Under the pieces are notes generated by a model. It did no database searches, was not told where the DNA came from, and was given only the letters and a program-made list of their open reading frames with translations. Made by a program: the position numbers and the translations under genes. From the NCBI RefSeq assembly GCF_000306785.1, contig NC_017955.1:248001-312000 (forward strand): a stretch of DNA of 64,000 bases. Direction: 5' to 3'. Shown one piece after another: positions 1 through 9,325 of this stretch. This DNA comes from Modestobacter italicus (GTDB taxonomy: Bacteria > Actinomycetota > Actinomycetes > Mycobacteriales > Geodermatophilaceae). Position 1 is the first letter of the stretch. The number at the start of each line of letters is the position of its first letter.

Positions 1-1
1 C

Positions 2-403
2 GGGCGCCAGGTGTACGCCATCGGCGGCAACCTGGCGGCGGCCACGCTGTCCGGTGTCAAGGTCCGGATGGTCAACTTCTGGATCTTCGTCAACATGGGC
101 TTCCTGGCGGCGGTCGCGGGGATCATCTACTCCTCGCGCTCCAACGGTGCGCAGCCGGCGGCCGGGCAGAACTTCGAGCTCGACGCCATCGCGGCCGCCT
201 TCATCGGTGGCGCCGCCGTCACCGGTGGTGTCGGCACGGTGGCCGGCGCGATGGTCGGTGGTCTGCTCGTCGCCGTCCTGAGCAACGGCATGCAGCTGCA
301 GGGCGTCGACCAGTCGATCCAGTCGGTCATCAAGGGCCTCATCCTGCTGCTCGCCGTCGCCTTCGACGTCTACAACAAGCGGCGGGCCGGCTCCTCCCGC
401 TGA
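2..403 (+). CDS. Sugar ABC transporter permease, C-terminal part
   Basis: The coding frame is already open at the left edge, so only the last ~133 residues of this inner-membrane permease are visible. Two hydrophobic stretches remain (VNFWIFVNMGFLAAVAGIIY and, later, VIKGLILLLAVAFDVY), along with the Gly/Ala-rich segment AAFIGGAAVTGGVGTVAGAM. That segment is characteristic of the RbsC/XylH/AraH permease family of pentose and hexose importers. The gene ends just before a LacI regulator and the araBDA genes on the same strand, so L-arabinose or a related pentose is the likely cargo. Substrate is inferred from context only. The ATPase and binding protein are presumably to the left of the window. 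Confidence 0.85.
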   Translation, partial: GRQVYAIGGNLAAATLSGVKVRMVNFWIFVNMGFLAAVAGIIYSSRSNGAQPAAGQNFELDAIAAAFIGGAAVTGGVGTVAGAMVGGLLVAVLSNGMQLQGVDQSIQSVIKGLILLLAVAFDVYNKRRAGSSR

Positions 404-463
404 CGGTCCGCAGGACCACCGACGGGGGGCGGCAACGTGGCCGCCCCCATGAAGGAGGCGACC

Positions 464-1483
464 GTGCTGCCCGAGGGGGCGCCGCGAGCGTTGGGCATGT
501 CGGACGTCGCGGCTCGGGCCGGCGTCTCGCACCAGACCGTGTCCCGGGTCGTCAACGGCCACCCGAACGTCGCCGCGAGCACCCGGGAACGCGTGCTCCG
601 GGCCATCGCCGAGCTGGGCTACCGGCCCAACGCGGCGGCCCGGGCGCTGGTCACCGGGTCGTCGCGGACGATCGGCCTGGTCACCTCGCACATCAACCAG
701 TACGGCCCGGCGCAGACCCTGCTCGGGCTCGAGCAGGCCGCCCGGGCGGCCGGCTACTCGCTGAGCGTCGCGATCCTCGACGACGACAGCGAGCGGGCGA
801 TGCGCGAGGCGGTCGACCGGTTCGTCGCGCAGTCGGTCGACGCGGTGGTGGCGCTGTCCACCTACGGCCAGGCCGTCGACGCGCTGCGCCGGTTCACCGC
901 GCCGGTGCCGCTGATCGCGGTCCAGGTGGGCCGGGGTGAGCAGCACCCGACCGTCTGGGTCGACCAGGAGCTGGGTGCCGAGCTCGCCGTCCGGCACCTG
1001 CTCGACCTCGGCCACCGCACCGTCCACCACGTCACCGGTCCGGTCGACTCGCTGGAGGCGCGGGGCCGGGTGCGGGGCTGGCGCCGGGCGCTGATCGAGG
1101 CCGGGGCGCCGGTGCCCGAGCCGGTCGAGGGCGACTGGATGGCCTCGGCCGGGTACGCCGCCGGCCGCCGGCTGGCCGGGCTCCGCCGGCAGGGCGCGGA
1201 CGTCACCGCGGTCTTCCTCGCCAACGACCAGATGGCCCTCGGGCTGCTGAACGCGCTGACCGAGGAGGGCGTGCACGTGCCGCGGGACATCAGCGTGGTC
1301 GGCTTCGACGACGTCCCGGAGGCCGCGTACTACTCCCCGCCGCTCACCACGGTCCGGCAGGACTTCGCCGAGCTGGGTCGCCGCGGGGTCCAGCTGGTGC
1401 TGTGCCGGCTGCACGGCGAGGACCTGCAACCCGATCCGGTGGTGCCGCAGCTGGTCGTGCGACGCTCCACCGGCCCGGTTTGA
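464..1483 (+). CDS. LacI-family transcriptional regulator of the arabinose genes
   Basis: LacI/GalR-type repressor of 339 residues. The N-terminal helix-turn-helix reads MSDVAARAGVSHQTVSRVVN and is followed by the hinge segment RPNAAARALVTGSS. The rest is a periplasmic-binding-protein-like effector domain with the usual DDVPEAAYYSPPLTTVRQD segment near the end. I chose the GTG at 464 because AAGGAGG lies five bases upstream; a GTG at 437 is in frame but has no ribosome site. The gene lies between a sugar permease and araBDA. A LacI-type operator sits immediately after its stop codon, so it most likely represses araBDA and is relieved by the sugar. The effector is not visible from sequence. 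Confidence 0.9.
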   Translation: MLPEGAPRALGMSDVAARAGVSHQTVSRVVNGHPNVAASTRERVLRAIAELGYRPNAAARALVTGSSRTIGLVTSHINQYGPAQTLLGLEQAARAAGYSLSVAILDDDSERAMREAVDRFVAQSVDAVVALSTYGQAVDALRRFTAPVPLIAVQVGRGEQHPTVWVDQELGAELAVRHLLDLGHRTVHHVTGPVDSLEARGRVRGWRRALIEAGAPVPEPVEGDWMASAGYAAGRRLAGLRRQGADVTAVFLANDQMALGLLNALTEEGVHVPRDISVVGFDDVPEAAYYSPPLTTVRQDFAELGRRGVQLVLCRLHGEDLQPDPVVPQLVVRRSTGPV

Positions 1484-1509
1484 CCGCTGCTGTTGTTAAC
1501 GCTAACAAT
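1480..1509 (+). promoter_or_regulatory. Putative araBDA promoter with LacI-type operator
   Basis: A TTGACC -35-like box (1480-1485) overlaps the stop codon of the LacI gene. The dyad TTGTTAACGCTAACAA (1493-1508) has perfect six-base arms and a CG centre, as is typical of LacI-family operators. Its right arm (TAACAAT) lies 17-18 bases after the -35 box and would serve as the -10. Operator and -10 overlap, which suits steric repression. The araB start follows about 80 bases downstream. Confidence 0.6.
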
Positions 1510-1586
1510 CATCCCCCGCCGCGTCCCGCGGCCGACGGTCCGCTGGGACCAGCCTCTCGGCGGGAGCCGGGGAAGGAGCTCCTGAC

Positions 1587-3227
1587 ATGACGACGGACGC
1601 CGCCACGGCGATCACCGCGGGTCGCACGGCCCTCGGCATCGAGCTCGGGTCGACCCGGATCAAGGCGGTGCTGATCGGTCCCGACCACGCACCGCTCGCC
1701 GTCGGGAGCCACGACTGGGAGAACCAGCTCGTCGACCGGCTGTGGACCTACTCGTTGGACACCGTGTGGTCCGGGCTGCAGCGCAGCGTCGCGGCCCTGG
1801 CCGAGGACGTGCGGCGACGCCACGGCGTCGAGCTCGCCGGGGTCGGCGCACTCGGCGTCTCGGCGATGATGCACGGCTACCTCGCGTTCGACGCCGACGG
1901 CGGGCTGCTGACGCCGTTCCGCACCTGGCGCAACACGAACACCGGCCGCGCGGTGGAGCGGCTGAGCGCCGAGCTCGGCCAGAACATCCCGCACCGGTGG
2001 AGCGTGGCGCACCTCTACCAGGCGGTGCTCGACGGCGAGGAGCACGTCGGCCGGATCGACCACCTGACGACCCTGGCCGGCTACGTGCACTGGCAGCTCA
2101 CCGGCCGCAAGGTGCTCGGCATCGGCGACGCCAGCGGCATGTTCCCGATCGCCGCGGGCACCGCTGGGTACGACACCGCGATGCTCGCCCGGTTCGACCA
2201 GCTGGCCGCCGAGGCGGGGGCCGAGCTGGAGCTCGCCGCGCTGCTGCCGGCCGTCGCCGTCGCCGGGGAGCCGGCCGGCACGCTCACCGAGGCCGGCGCA
2301 CGGCTGCTCGACCCCACCGGGTGGCTGCAGCCCGGCGTCCCGCTCTGCCCCCCGGAGGGCGACGCGGGCACCGGGATGGTGGCCACCAACTCGGTCGCCC
2401 CGCGCACCGGCAACGTCTCGGCCGGCACCTCGATCTTCGCCATGGTCGTGCTCGAGCGGGAGCTGTCCCGGGCGCACCGCGAGCTGGACCTGGTGACCAC
2501 GCCGGCCGGTGACCCGGTGGCGATGGTGCACTGCAACAACGGCGCCAGCGAGCTCGACGCCTGGGCCGGGCTGTTCGGCCAGTTCGCCCGCGCGCTGGGC
2601 GCCGAGGCCGACTCCGCGACGGTGTTCCGGACGTTGTTCACCGCCGCGCTCGACGGGGCCGGCGACGGCGGCGGGATGCTCGCCTACAACTACCTCTCCG
2701 GCGAGCCGATCACCAAGCTCGAGGAGGGCCGCCCGCTCTTCCTCCGGTCCCCGGACAGCCCGCTGGACCTCGGCTCGTTCATGCGCACGCACCTGTACTC
2801 CTCGCTGGCCACCCTGCGCATCGGCATGGACGTGCTGCAGAAGGCCGAGGGCGTGCGGCTGGACCGGATGTTCGCCCACGGCGGCCTGTTCAAGACCGAG
2901 GGCGTGGCGCAGCGGTTCCTCGCCGCCGCGATCGACACCCCGGTCTCGGTCGGCGACGTCGCTGCCGAGGGAGGCGCCTGGGGGATCGCCGTGCTGGCCG
3001 CCTTCGCCGCCGGGCGCTCGCCGGAGCAGGGCCTGGCCGACTACCTCGACGGCACGGTCTTCACCGACGCGAGCCTGCAGACCGCCGAACCCGACCCCGC
3101 CGACGTCGCGGGCTTCGACGCCTTCATGCAGCGGTACCTCGCCGGCCTCCCGGTCGAGCGGGCCGCCGTGGAGCACGTGGCCGTCGGTGCCCCGACCACC
3201 CCCGAGAGCCAGGAGCAGCCGGCATGA
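1587..3227 (+). CDS. araB: Ribulokinase, FGGY family
   Basis: Cytoplasmic FGGY-type sugar kinase of 546 residues, expected to phosphorylate L-ribulose with ATP as step two of L-arabinose breakdown. The N-terminal phosphate loop GIELGSTRIKAVLIG and the C-terminal ATP-site region MFAHGGLFKTEGVAQRFLAA match the family. Length is close to the usual ~550. An AAGGAG ribosome site lies eight bases before ATG. It overlaps araD by four bases (ATGA), which suggests translational coupling. FGGY kinases for xylulose and ribulose look alike; the assignment as AraB rests on the adjoining araD and araA, which I consider reliable. Confidence 0.9.
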   Translation: MTTDAATAITAGRTALGIELGSTRIKAVLIGPDHAPLAVGSHDWENQLVDRLWTYSLDTVWSGLQRSVAALAEDVRRRHGVELAGVGALGVSAMMHGYLAFDADGGLLTPFRTWRNTNTGRAVERLSAELGQNIPHRWSVAHLYQAVLDGEEHVGRIDHLTTLAGYVHWQLTGRKVLGIGDASGMFPIAAGTAGYDTAMLARFDQLAAEAGAELELAALLPAVAVAGEPAGTLTEAGARLLDPTGWLQPGVPLCPPEGDAGTGMVATNSVAPRTGNVSAGTSIFAMVVLERELSRAHRELDLVTTPAGDPVAMVHCNNGASELDAWAGLFGQFARALGAEADSATVFRTLFTAALDGAGDGGGMLAYNYLSGEPITKLEEGRPLFLRSPDSPLDLGSFMRTHLYSSLATLRIGMDVLQKAEGVRLDRMFAHGGLFKTEGVAQRFLAAAIDTPVSVGDVAAEGGAWGIAVLAAFAAGRSPEQGLADYLDGTVFTDASLQTAEPDPADVAGFDAFMQRYLAGLPVERAAVEHVAVGAPTTPESQEQPA

Positions 3228-3898
3228 CCGCCCCGACCGAGAACGGCACGCACCGTGAGCAGCGCGAGCACGTCGCGGCGCTGCACGCCTACCTGACCCG
3301 CTACGAGCTGGTCACCTGGACCTCGGGCAACGTCTCCGAGCGGGTGCCCGGCGAGGACCTGTTCGTCATCAAGGGCAGCGGGGTCGAGTACGACCAGCTG
3401 ACCTGGGAGGGCATCACCGTCTGCGACCTCGACGGCAACCCGCTCGACGGCGTCCGGGCACCGTCGTCCGACACCGCCGCGCACGCCTACGTCTACCGGC
3501 ACATGCCCGAGGTGAACGGCCAGGTGCACACGCACAGCACCTACGCCGCGGCCTGGGCGGCGCGGCACGAGGAGATCCCCTGCGTGCTCACGGCGATGGC
3601 CGACGAGTTCGGTGGGCCGATCCCGGTGGGGCCGTTCGCGCTGATCGGCGACGACTCCATCGGCCAGGGCATCGTCGCGACGCTGCAGGGGCACCGCTCG
3701 CCGGCGGTGCTGATGAAGAACCACGGCGTGTTCACCATCGGGCCCTCGGCCAAGGCCGCGGTCAAGGCCGCCGTCATGACCGAGGACGTCGCCCGGACCG
3801 TGCACCTGTCGCGGCAGCTCGGGGAGCCCGTCCCCATCGCGCAGGCGGACATCGACTCGCTGTACGCGCGCTACCAGAACGTCTACGGACAACGTTGA
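3224..3898 (+). CDS. araD: L-ribulose-5-phosphate 4-epimerase
   Basis: Class II aldolase/epimerase fold protein of 224 residues that should convert L-ribulose 5-phosphate to D-xylulose 5-phosphate, feeding the pentose phosphate pathway. Visible family marks are the substrate loop TSGNVSERV, the phosphate-binding KGSGVEYD segment, the metal-binding HTHS motif, and a further conserved histidine in KNHGVFTIG. Length fits the 220-230 residue norm. It overlaps araB by ATGA and its stop lies 14 bases before the chosen araA start, so the three genes form one transcript in the order B-D-A, which is common in Gram-positive bacteria. Confidence 0.93.
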   Translation: MTAPTENGTHREQREHVAALHAYLTRYELVTWTSGNVSERVPGEDLFVIKGSGVEYDQLTWEGITVCDLDGNPLDGVRAPSSDTAAHAYVYRHMPEVNGQVHTHSTYAAAWAARHEEIPCVLTAMADEFGGPIPVGPFALIGDDSIGQGIVATLQGHRSPAVLMKNHGVFTIGPSAKAAVKAAVMTEDVARTVHLSRQLGEPVPIAQADIDSLYARYQNVYGQR

Positions 3899-3912
3899 GA
3901 GAGGACCACCCC

Positions 3913-5415
3913 GTGCCCTTCGAAGGTCAGGAGATCTGGTTCCTCACCGGCAGCCAGGGGCTGTACGGCGAGAAGACCCTCCAGCAGGTCGCCGAGCAGT
4001 CCCAGCGCGTCGCCGCGACGCTGGACGGCGCCGACGCCGTCCCGGTCCGGGTGGTCTGGAAGCCGGTGCTCACCGACGCCGGCGCCATCCGCCGGATCAT
4101 GGGCGAGGCGAACGAGGACCCGGCCTGCCTGGGCGTGATCACCTGGATGCACACCTTCTCCCCGGCGAAGATGTGGATCTCCGGGATCGACGCGCTGCGC
4201 AAGCCGCTGTTGCACCTGCACACCCAGGCCGACGCCGCCCTCCCCTGGGCGACGATCGACATGGACTTCATGAACCTCAACCAGGCCGCCCACGGCGACC
4301 GGGAGCACGGGTTCATCCTGACCCGGCTGCGCACCCCGCGGACCACGGTCGCCGGGCACGCGGCCAACCCGCGGGTGCAGGCCCGCGTCGGGTCGTGGGC
4401 GCGCGCCGCCGCCGGTGCCGCCGCGGCCCGCGGGCTCAAGCTGGCCCGGTTCGGCGACAACATGCGGAACGTGGCGGTGACCGAGGGCGACAAGGTCGAG
4501 GCCGAGATCCGCTTCGGCATGTCGGTGAACACCTGGGGCGTCAACGACCTCGTCGCCGTCGTCGACCAGGTGTCCGACGCCGAGGTCGACGCGGTGGTGG
4601 CCGAGTACGGCGACCTGTACGAGATCGAGGCCGACCTCCGGCCCGGCGGCGAGCGGCACGACAGCGTCCGCTACCAGGCCCGGATCGAGGTGGCGCTCCG
4701 CTCGTTCCTCACCGACGGCGGGTTCGGCGCGTTCACCACGAACTTCGAGGACCTCGGCGGGCTGCGCCAGCTCCCCGGCCTCGCCGTCCAGCGGCTGATG
4801 GCCGACGGGTACGGCTTCGGTGGCGAGGGCGACTGGAAGACCTCGGCGTTGCTGCACGTGCTCAAGACCGCTGCCCAGGGCCTGCCCGGCGGCACCTCCT
4901 TCATGGAGGACTACACCTACGACCTGGCCTCGGACACCCCGAAGATCCTCGGCGCGCACATGCTCGAGGTCTGCCCGTCGATCGCCGGTGAGCGTCCGCG
5001 GCTCGAGGTGCACCCGCTGGGCATCGGCGGCCGCGAGGACCCGGCGCGGCTGGTGTTCGACGCTGCTCCGGGCGCCGGGATCACGCTGGGCTGGTGCGAC
5101 CTGGGCGACCGGTTCCGCTGGGTCTCCAACGTCGTCGACGTGGTCGAGCCGTCGGAGCCGCTGCCGAACCTGCCGGTCGCCCGCGCGGTGTGGGAGCCCC
5201 GGCCGGACTTCGAGACGGCGACCGAGGGCTGGCTCACCGCCGGCGGGCCGCACCACACGGTGCTGTCCACCCAGCTCGGGGCCGAGGAGCTCACCGACCT
5301 GGCCGAGGTCTTCGACACCGAGCTGGTGCTCATCGACTCGGACACCACCCGCCGCAGCCTGGCCAAGGAGCTGCGCTGGAGCGCCGCCTACCACCGCCTC
5401 GCCCAGCGCCTCTGA
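3913..5415 (+). CDS. araA: L-arabinose isomerase
   Basis: Enzyme of 500 residues converting L-arabinose to L-ribulose, the first step of the pathway, using a divalent metal. The start [11 protein letters not shown] and the segment [12 protein letters not shown] are typical of AraA, as is [12 protein letters not shown] around the active site. I chose GTG at 3913: it gives exactly 500 residues, the E. coli AraA length, and is preceded by GAGAGGA. The TTG at 3895 is in frame but would overlap the araD stop. It is the last gene of the operon and is followed by a strong hairpin shared with the convergent P450 gene. Confidence 0.95.
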   Translation: MPFEGQEIWFLTGSQGLYGEKTLQQVAEQSQRVAATLDGADAVPVRVVWKPVLTDAGAIRRIMGEANEDPACLGVITWMHTFSPAKMWISGIDALRKPLLHLHTQADAALPWATIDMDFMNLNQAAHGDREHGFILTRLRTPRTTVAGHAANPRVQARVGSWARAAAGAAAARGLKLARFGDNMRNVAVTEGDKVEAEIRFGMSVNTWGVNDLVAVVDQVSDAEVDAVVAEYGDLYEIEADLRPGGERHDSVRYQARIEVALRSFLTDGGFGAFTTNFEDLGGLRQLPGLAVQRLMADGYGFGGEGDWKTSALLHVLKTAAQGLPGGTSFMEDYTYDLASDTPKILGAHMLEVCPSIAGERPRLEVHPLGIGGREDPARLVFDAAPGAGITLGWCDLGDRFRWVSNVVDVVEPSEPLPNLPVARAVWEPRPDFETATEGWLTAGGPHHTVLSTQLGAEELTDLAEVFDTELVLIDSDTTRRSLAKELRWSAAYHRLAQRL

Positions 5416-5419
5416 CGCA

Positions 5420-5469
5420 CTGAGTGGAGTGCCAGGGCGCGGTTTCCGCGCCCCTGGCACTCCGCTCAG
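5420..5469. terminator. Bidirectional terminator between araA and the P450 gene
   Basis: A long inverted repeat starts at CTGAGTGGAGTGCC and is mirrored by GGCACTCCGCTCAG, with a GC-rich inner stem around a TTT loop and only one bulge and one wobble pair. It sits between two convergent genes; the P450 stop codon lies in its right arm. No long T-tract follows, as is usual in actinobacteria. Confidence 0.75.
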
Positions 5470-6674
5470 CGGGTGAGGACGACGGGCAGGTCGTACAGGC
5501 CGCGCATCACGAACTCGGGACGACGCCGGGCGGGGGCGCCGAGCTCGAGCGCCGAGGTGCGGCCCAGCAGCGCGCCGAAGGAGGCCTGCAGCTCCACCCG
5601 GGCCAGCGGCGCGCCGATGCAGAAGTGCACGCCGGCGCCGAAGGAGATGTGCGGGTTGTCCGCCCGGCCGACGTCGAGGGTGTCGGCGTCGGCGAACACG
5701 GCCGGGTCCCGGTTCGCGCTGCCCAGCAGTGCGGCGATCTTCTGCCCCCGCGCGACGGTGGCGCCGCCGACCTCGACGTCCTCGGTGGCCGTCCGCTCGA
5801 AGAGCTGCAGCGGCGAGTCGAAGCGCATCAGCTCCTCGATCGCGGTGGGCATCAGGCCGGGGTCGGCGCGCAGCCGGGCCAGCTCCGCGGGGTGCTCCAG
5901 CAGGGCCAGCAGGCCGTTGCCGCTGACGTTGACCGTCGCCTCGTGGCCGGCGTTGAGCAGCAGGATGCAGGTGGTGACCAGCTCGTCCTCGGTGAGCCGG
6001 TCGCCCTCCGCGTCCCGGACGGTGACCAGGTGGGTCAGCAGGTCCTCGCCGGGCGCCTGCCGCCGCTCGGCCGCCAGCTCCCGCAGGTAGGCCACGAACT
6101 CGTCGGCGGCCCGCTCGGCGGCGTCCTCGATCTGCGTCGTCCGGCCGTACTCGTACATCTTCACGATCGCGTTCGACCAGGGCCGCAGCAGCGGGCGGTC
6201 GGCCGCGGGCACCCCGAGCAGCTCGGCGATGACGGCGACCGGCAGCTCCTCGCTCATCCCGGACAGCACGTCGACCGGCGTCTGCCCGGCCGAGCGCTCG
6301 ACCAGCTCGTCTACGAGCGAGTCGGCCAGCTCCTGCACCCAGGGCCGCAGCCGCTCGACGTGACCGCGGGCGAAGGCCGCGCTGATCAGCCGGCGCAGCC
6401 GGGTGTGCGTCGGCGGCTCCATCTCCAGGATCGCGTTCCGGTGGATCAGGTTGAAGCTCTCGAACCGCTCCGCCGGCGCCTTGTCCGACCAGATCCGGCC
6501 CAGCCGGCGGTCCCGCAGCACCGCGTTGACCTCCGGGTGGCCGAAGGCCAGCCACATGCCCAGCCCCTCGTGCCACTGGACGGCCCCGCGGGCCCGGGCG
6601 GCGGCGAACGCCGGGTAGGGGTCGGCGATGACGGCGGGGTCGGTCAGGTCGAGGGGCGCAGCAGCCAACGTCAC
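5466..6674 (-). CDS. Cytochrome P450
   Basis: Soluble bacterial P450 of 402 residues. The haem-binding loop FGAGVHFCIGAPLA carries the axial thiolate Cys352. The I-helix oxygen-activation segment reads LNAGHEATVN (AGHEAT in place of the usual AGxET), and the K-helix ExxR is EELMR. Length fits class I bacterial P450s, which need a separate ferredoxin and reductase; neither is adjacent. No substrate can be assigned. The GTG start lies six bases after a TAGGCT -10-like box (6681-6686 on the reverse strand), so the message may be leaderless. The gene appears to be a single transcription unit. Confidence 0.93.
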   Translation of the reverse strand: MTLAAAPLDLTDPAVIADPYPAFAAARARGAVQWHEGLGMWLAFGHPEVNAVLRDRRLGRIWSDKAPAERFESFNLIHRNAILEMEPPTHTRLRRLISAAFARGHVERLRPWVQELADSLVDELVERSAGQTPVDVLSGMSEELPVAVIAELLGVPAADRPLLRPWSNAIVKMYEYGRTTQIEDAAERAADEFVAYLRELAAERRQAPGEDLLTHLVTVRDAEGDRLTEDELVTTCILLLNAGHEATVNVSGNGLLALLEHPAELARLRADPGLMPTAIEELMRFDSPLQLFERTATEDVEVGGATVARGQKIAALLGSANRDPAVFADADTLDVGRADNPHISFGAGVHFCIGAPLARVELQASFGALLGRTSALELGAPARRRPEFVMRGLYDLPVVLTR

Positions 6675-6763
6675 CCGCGGAGCCTAATCGGAGGACCCCG
6701 GCGCCCCCGGCCCCTCGTGGGCTCGCGGCGGGGCACCGCGGTGGGGCCACTTACGCTGGCCCC

Positions 6764-7699
6764 ATGGCCCGCACCACGACCCGCCGTCCCGCCGCCGCTC
6801 CCGCCGCCGCCGGGGAGGTCAACCCGAAGGCCCCCTGCCCGTGCGGCTCCGGCCGCCGCTACAAGCACTGCCACGGCTCCGGCTACGCCCCGCCCGTGCG
6901 CCGGCCGTTCGAGGGCCTGACCGGTGAGGCCGACTGGGTGGCGCTGCGCGAGCTGGTGCCGGCGGCGACCGCGACGCTGCGCACCACCGACGGCACGGAC
7001 GTCGTCCTCGCCAGCGTGCTCCCCGGCGGGACGCCGGCGCTGGTCCGGGCCAACGGGCAGATCCTGCTGGGCCTGCAGCTGGCGACCTCCTCCGACGACA
7101 TCAGCCGCGACCTGGGCACCTCCCTGGCCGCCGCGCTGGAGGCCCCCGCCGGCGCCCCGGTCGACCCGGGCCCGATCGGCGCCGCTGGCTCGGCCGGGCC
7201 CCGGCTGCAGGAGCTGCTGGACCCGAGCGCGCCGTTCGACGTCACCGTGCACGAGGACTTCGGCTTCTGGCTCGAGGGCGCCACCGTCGACCCCGCCGCC
7301 CAGGCCGGGCTGGCGCACGCCAACGAGATGGTCATGCCGACCGTGCGGCTCGAGGGGCTGGAGGCCGCCTACTGGTGCCGTCCCGGCGAGGAGCGGGCGC
7401 ACGTCCGCTGGGTCCGCCCGGAGCCGGAGGAGGCGCTGCTGGACGCGCTGGCCCGGCTCTCCGCCGCCGAGCAGCTCACCCTCGGCGAGGGCACCCGCTA
7501 CGCCGGGGCCTTCCGCGCGCACGGTCTCGTCGTCCCGGTGTGGGACGTCCCCGCCGACGTCCCCGGCGCGGAGTGGGCCGGCCCGTCGGCCGGGCTGCAG
7601 TCGCGGCTGGAGGCCGCGCTGGCGGTGACCGACCCGCTGACCGCCGACCAGCGCCGCGCCCGCGCCGGGCTGCTGTCCCGGCAGGTCACCCTGCGCTGA
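6764..7699 (+). CDS. DUF5926-type protein with N-terminal SEC-C zinc motif
   Basis: Protein of 311 residues. After a basic Ala/Pro-rich start it carries a SEC-C motif, PCPCGSGRRYKHCHG, a small zinc-binding module also found at the end of SecA. The remainder resembles the actinobacterial family I know as DUF5926, whose function is unestablished. No membrane segments are evident. The ATG lies exactly six bases after TACGCT (6752-6757), which suggests leaderless transcription. It is divergent from the P450 gene and 50 bases upstream of the CtaG-like gene on the same strand. I can describe but not assign its role. Confidence 0.8.
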   Translation: MARTTTRRPAAAPAAAGEVNPKAPCPCGSGRRYKHCHGSGYAPPVRRPFEGLTGEADWVALRELVPAATATLRTTDGTDVVLASVLPGGTPALVRANGQILLGLQLATSSDDISRDLGTSLAAALEAPAGAPVDPGPIGAAGSAGPRLQELLDPSAPFDVTVHEDFGFWLEGATVDPAAQAGLAHANEMVMPTVRLEGLEAAYWCRPGEERAHVRWVRPEPEEALLDALARLSAAEQLTLGEGTRYAGAFRAHGLVVPVWDVPADVPGAEWAGPSAGLQSRLEAALAVTDPLTADQRRARAGLLSRQVTLR

Positions 7700-7749
7700 A
7701 CCGGCCTACCGTGGGTGCCGTACTCGAGGGCTGAGGGGAAGGACGACGG

Positions 7750-8739
7750 GTGGACCACGACGGCATGGGCGGCATGGGGGGCATGCACCTGCCGGAGCTG
7801 CCGCCGACCGCGGCGCGGGTGCTGGGCCTGGACCTGGGCTCGGCCTCGCCGGTCGCCTGGCTGGCGGTGCTGCTGGCGGTCGGGTACGGCCTGGGCCTGT
7901 GGCGGCTGCAGCGGCGGGGCGTGTCCTGGCCGGTCGGGCGGACCGTCGCCTGGCTGGTCGGCTGCGCGTTGCTGTTCTACGTGACCGCGAGCGGTCTGCA
8001 GACCTACGGCATGGGCATGTTCAGCCTGCACATGGTCCAGCACATGGTGCTGACCATGCTGTCGCCGCTGTTCCTGCTGATGGGGGCGCCGGTGACGCTG
8101 GCGCTGCGCGGGCTGCCCGCCGTCCCCGGCCCGGCGGGCATGCCGCGCCGGGTGCTGCTCAGCTGCCTGCACAGCCGGCTGGCGCAGGCGGTCGCCTCAC
8201 CGCTGTTCACCGTGCCGCTGTTCATCGCCAGCCTGTACGGCGTCTACTTCACCCCGGTGTTCGACGACCTGATGGCGTCGACCCCCGGGCACACGTTGAT
8301 GCTGCTGCACTTCCTGGTCACCGGGCTGCTGTTCTTCGGCCCGATCCTGGCGGTCGACCCGTGGCCGCGGCAGTCCAGCCACGGCGGCCGGATGCTCGAG
8401 CTGCTGCTGCCGGCGCCGTTCCACGCCTTCTTCGGCGTCATCGTGATCATGAGCAACACGGTGCTGCTGTCCAGCTACGCGAACCCGCCGGCGTCCTGGG
8501 GCATCGACCCGCTCTACGACCAGGGCGCGGCCGGTGGCATCGCGTGGTCCTTCGGTGAGTTCCCGACGGTGCTGGTGCTCGCGGTGGTCTTCTTCTCCTG
8601 GACCCGGAGCGAGGAGCGGGCCAACCGGGCCGCCGACCGCAGCTACGAGCGGGCCGTCGCCCGCGGCGAGAGCGGCGAGGACCCCGCGCTGACCGCCTAC
8701 AACGAGCGCCTCCGCCGGATGGCCGCCCAGAACCCCTGA
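7750..8739 (+). CDS. Cytochrome c oxidase assembly factor, CtaG/Caa3 family
   Basis: Integral membrane protein of 329 residues with about seven hydrophobic segments, matching the Caa3_CtaG family that supports copper delivery to terminal oxidase. The N-terminus is Met/His rich (MDHDGMGGMGGMHLPEL), and a conserved histidine/methionine segment (LHMVQHMVLTMLSPL) lies in the third helix region; both are plausible copper ligands. The GTG start has a GGGGAAGGA ribosome site. Its neighbour is a SigC-like sigma factor gene, convergent across a palindrome. A copper-related role is an inference from family and composition. Confidence 0.85.
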   Translation: MDHDGMGGMGGMHLPELPPTAARVLGLDLGSASPVAWLAVLLAVGYGLGLWRLQRRGVSWPVGRTVAWLVGCALLFYVTASGLQTYGMGMFSLHMVQHMVLTMLSPLFLLMGAPVTLALRGLPAVPGPAGMPRRVLLSCLHSRLAQAVASPLFTVPLFIASLYGVYFTPVFDDLMASTPGHTLMLLHFLVTGLLFFGPILAVDPWPRQSSHGGRMLELLLPAPFHAFFGVIVIMSNTVLLSSYANPPASWGIDPLYDQGAAGGIAWSFGEFPTVLVLAVVFFSWTRSEERANRAADRSYERAVARGESGEDPALTAYNERLRRMAAQNP

Positions 8740-8746
8740 GCAGTCG

Positions 8747-8770
8747 GGGCCATGTTGGCCAACATGGCCC
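8747..8770. terminator. Perfect 24-bp palindrome between convergent genes
   Basis: GGGCCATGTTGG is followed directly by its exact reverse complement with no loop. It lies between the CtaG-like stop and the sigma-factor stop, abutting the latter. Position suggests a bidirectional terminator; the absence of a loop would also suit a protein-binding palindrome. Confidence 0.55.
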
Positions 8771-9325
8771 TCAGGAGGGGCGGCGGCTGCGGGGGTGGTC
8801 GGCGGCGACCAGGGCCTGCACCAGGTCGGCGCGGGCCCGGGCCACCCGGGAGCGGATGGTGCCGATCGGGCAGCCCACCACCTCGGCCGCCTCGGCGTAG
8901 GGCAGCCCGATCAGCTGGGTGAGCACGAAGGCCTCCCGTCGCTCGGGCTCCAGCCGGTCCAGCACGTCCTGGGCGGCGACCGTGCCGGCGACCTCGTCAG
9001 CGGGCGCGTCGCGCTCCAGCGCGGCCAGGTCGGTGTCCTCGCCGACCAGCACCAGCCCGCGCCGCTTCCGGGTGCGCAGGTGGTCGGCGCAGACCCGGCG
9101 GGCGATGGACAGCAGCCAGGTGCGCAGCGACGAGCGGCCCTCGAACCGGGCCAGCGCCGGCAGCGCCCGCAGGTAGGTCTCCTGGGTCAGGTCCTCGGCC
9201 ACCTGCCGGTCGGCGAGGTGGGCGCACAGCCGCCAGACGTCGGCCTGCGTCTCCCTGATCAGCGCGGCCTGCGCCGCCGTGTCCCCGCCGGCCGCCCGTG
9301 CCGCGAGACGTTCCAGCTGTCCCAC
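8771..9325 (-). CDS. sigC: ECF RNA polymerase sigma factor, SigC-like
   Basis: Sigma-70 family ECF factor of 184 residues. Region 2 carries DLTQETYLRALPALARF and region 4 carries GLPYAEAAEVVGCPIGTIRS, the promoter-recognition helix-turn-helix. Several stretches (QADVWRL, GRSSLRTWLLSIAR, CPVGTIRSRVARAR-like end) closely resemble what I recall of Mycobacterium tuberculosis SigC, including its 185-residue length. The start is GTG. Forty-six bases separate it from a divergent zinc-finger membrane protein that could be its anti-sigma partner. The promoter it recognises is not certain from this window. Confidence 0.88.
   Translation of the reverse strand: MGQLERLAARAAGGDTAAQAALIRETQADVWRLCAHLADRQVAEDLTQETYLRALPALARFEGRSSLRTWLLSIARRVCADHLRTRKRRGLVLVGEDTDLAALERDAPADEVAGTVAAQDVLDRLEPERREAFVLTQLIGLPYAEAAEVVGCPIGTIRSRVARARADLVQALVAADHPRSRRPS

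Noticed and set aside
1509..3176. Long antisense frame opposite araB, 555 codons
   Set aside because: Composition is Gly/Arg/Val/Gln-rich with no domain pattern; it mirrors the third-codon GC bias of araB. Similar shadows at 3883-6750, 9327-12038, 28584-34013, 40924-42333 and 47026-49230 were dropped for the same reason.
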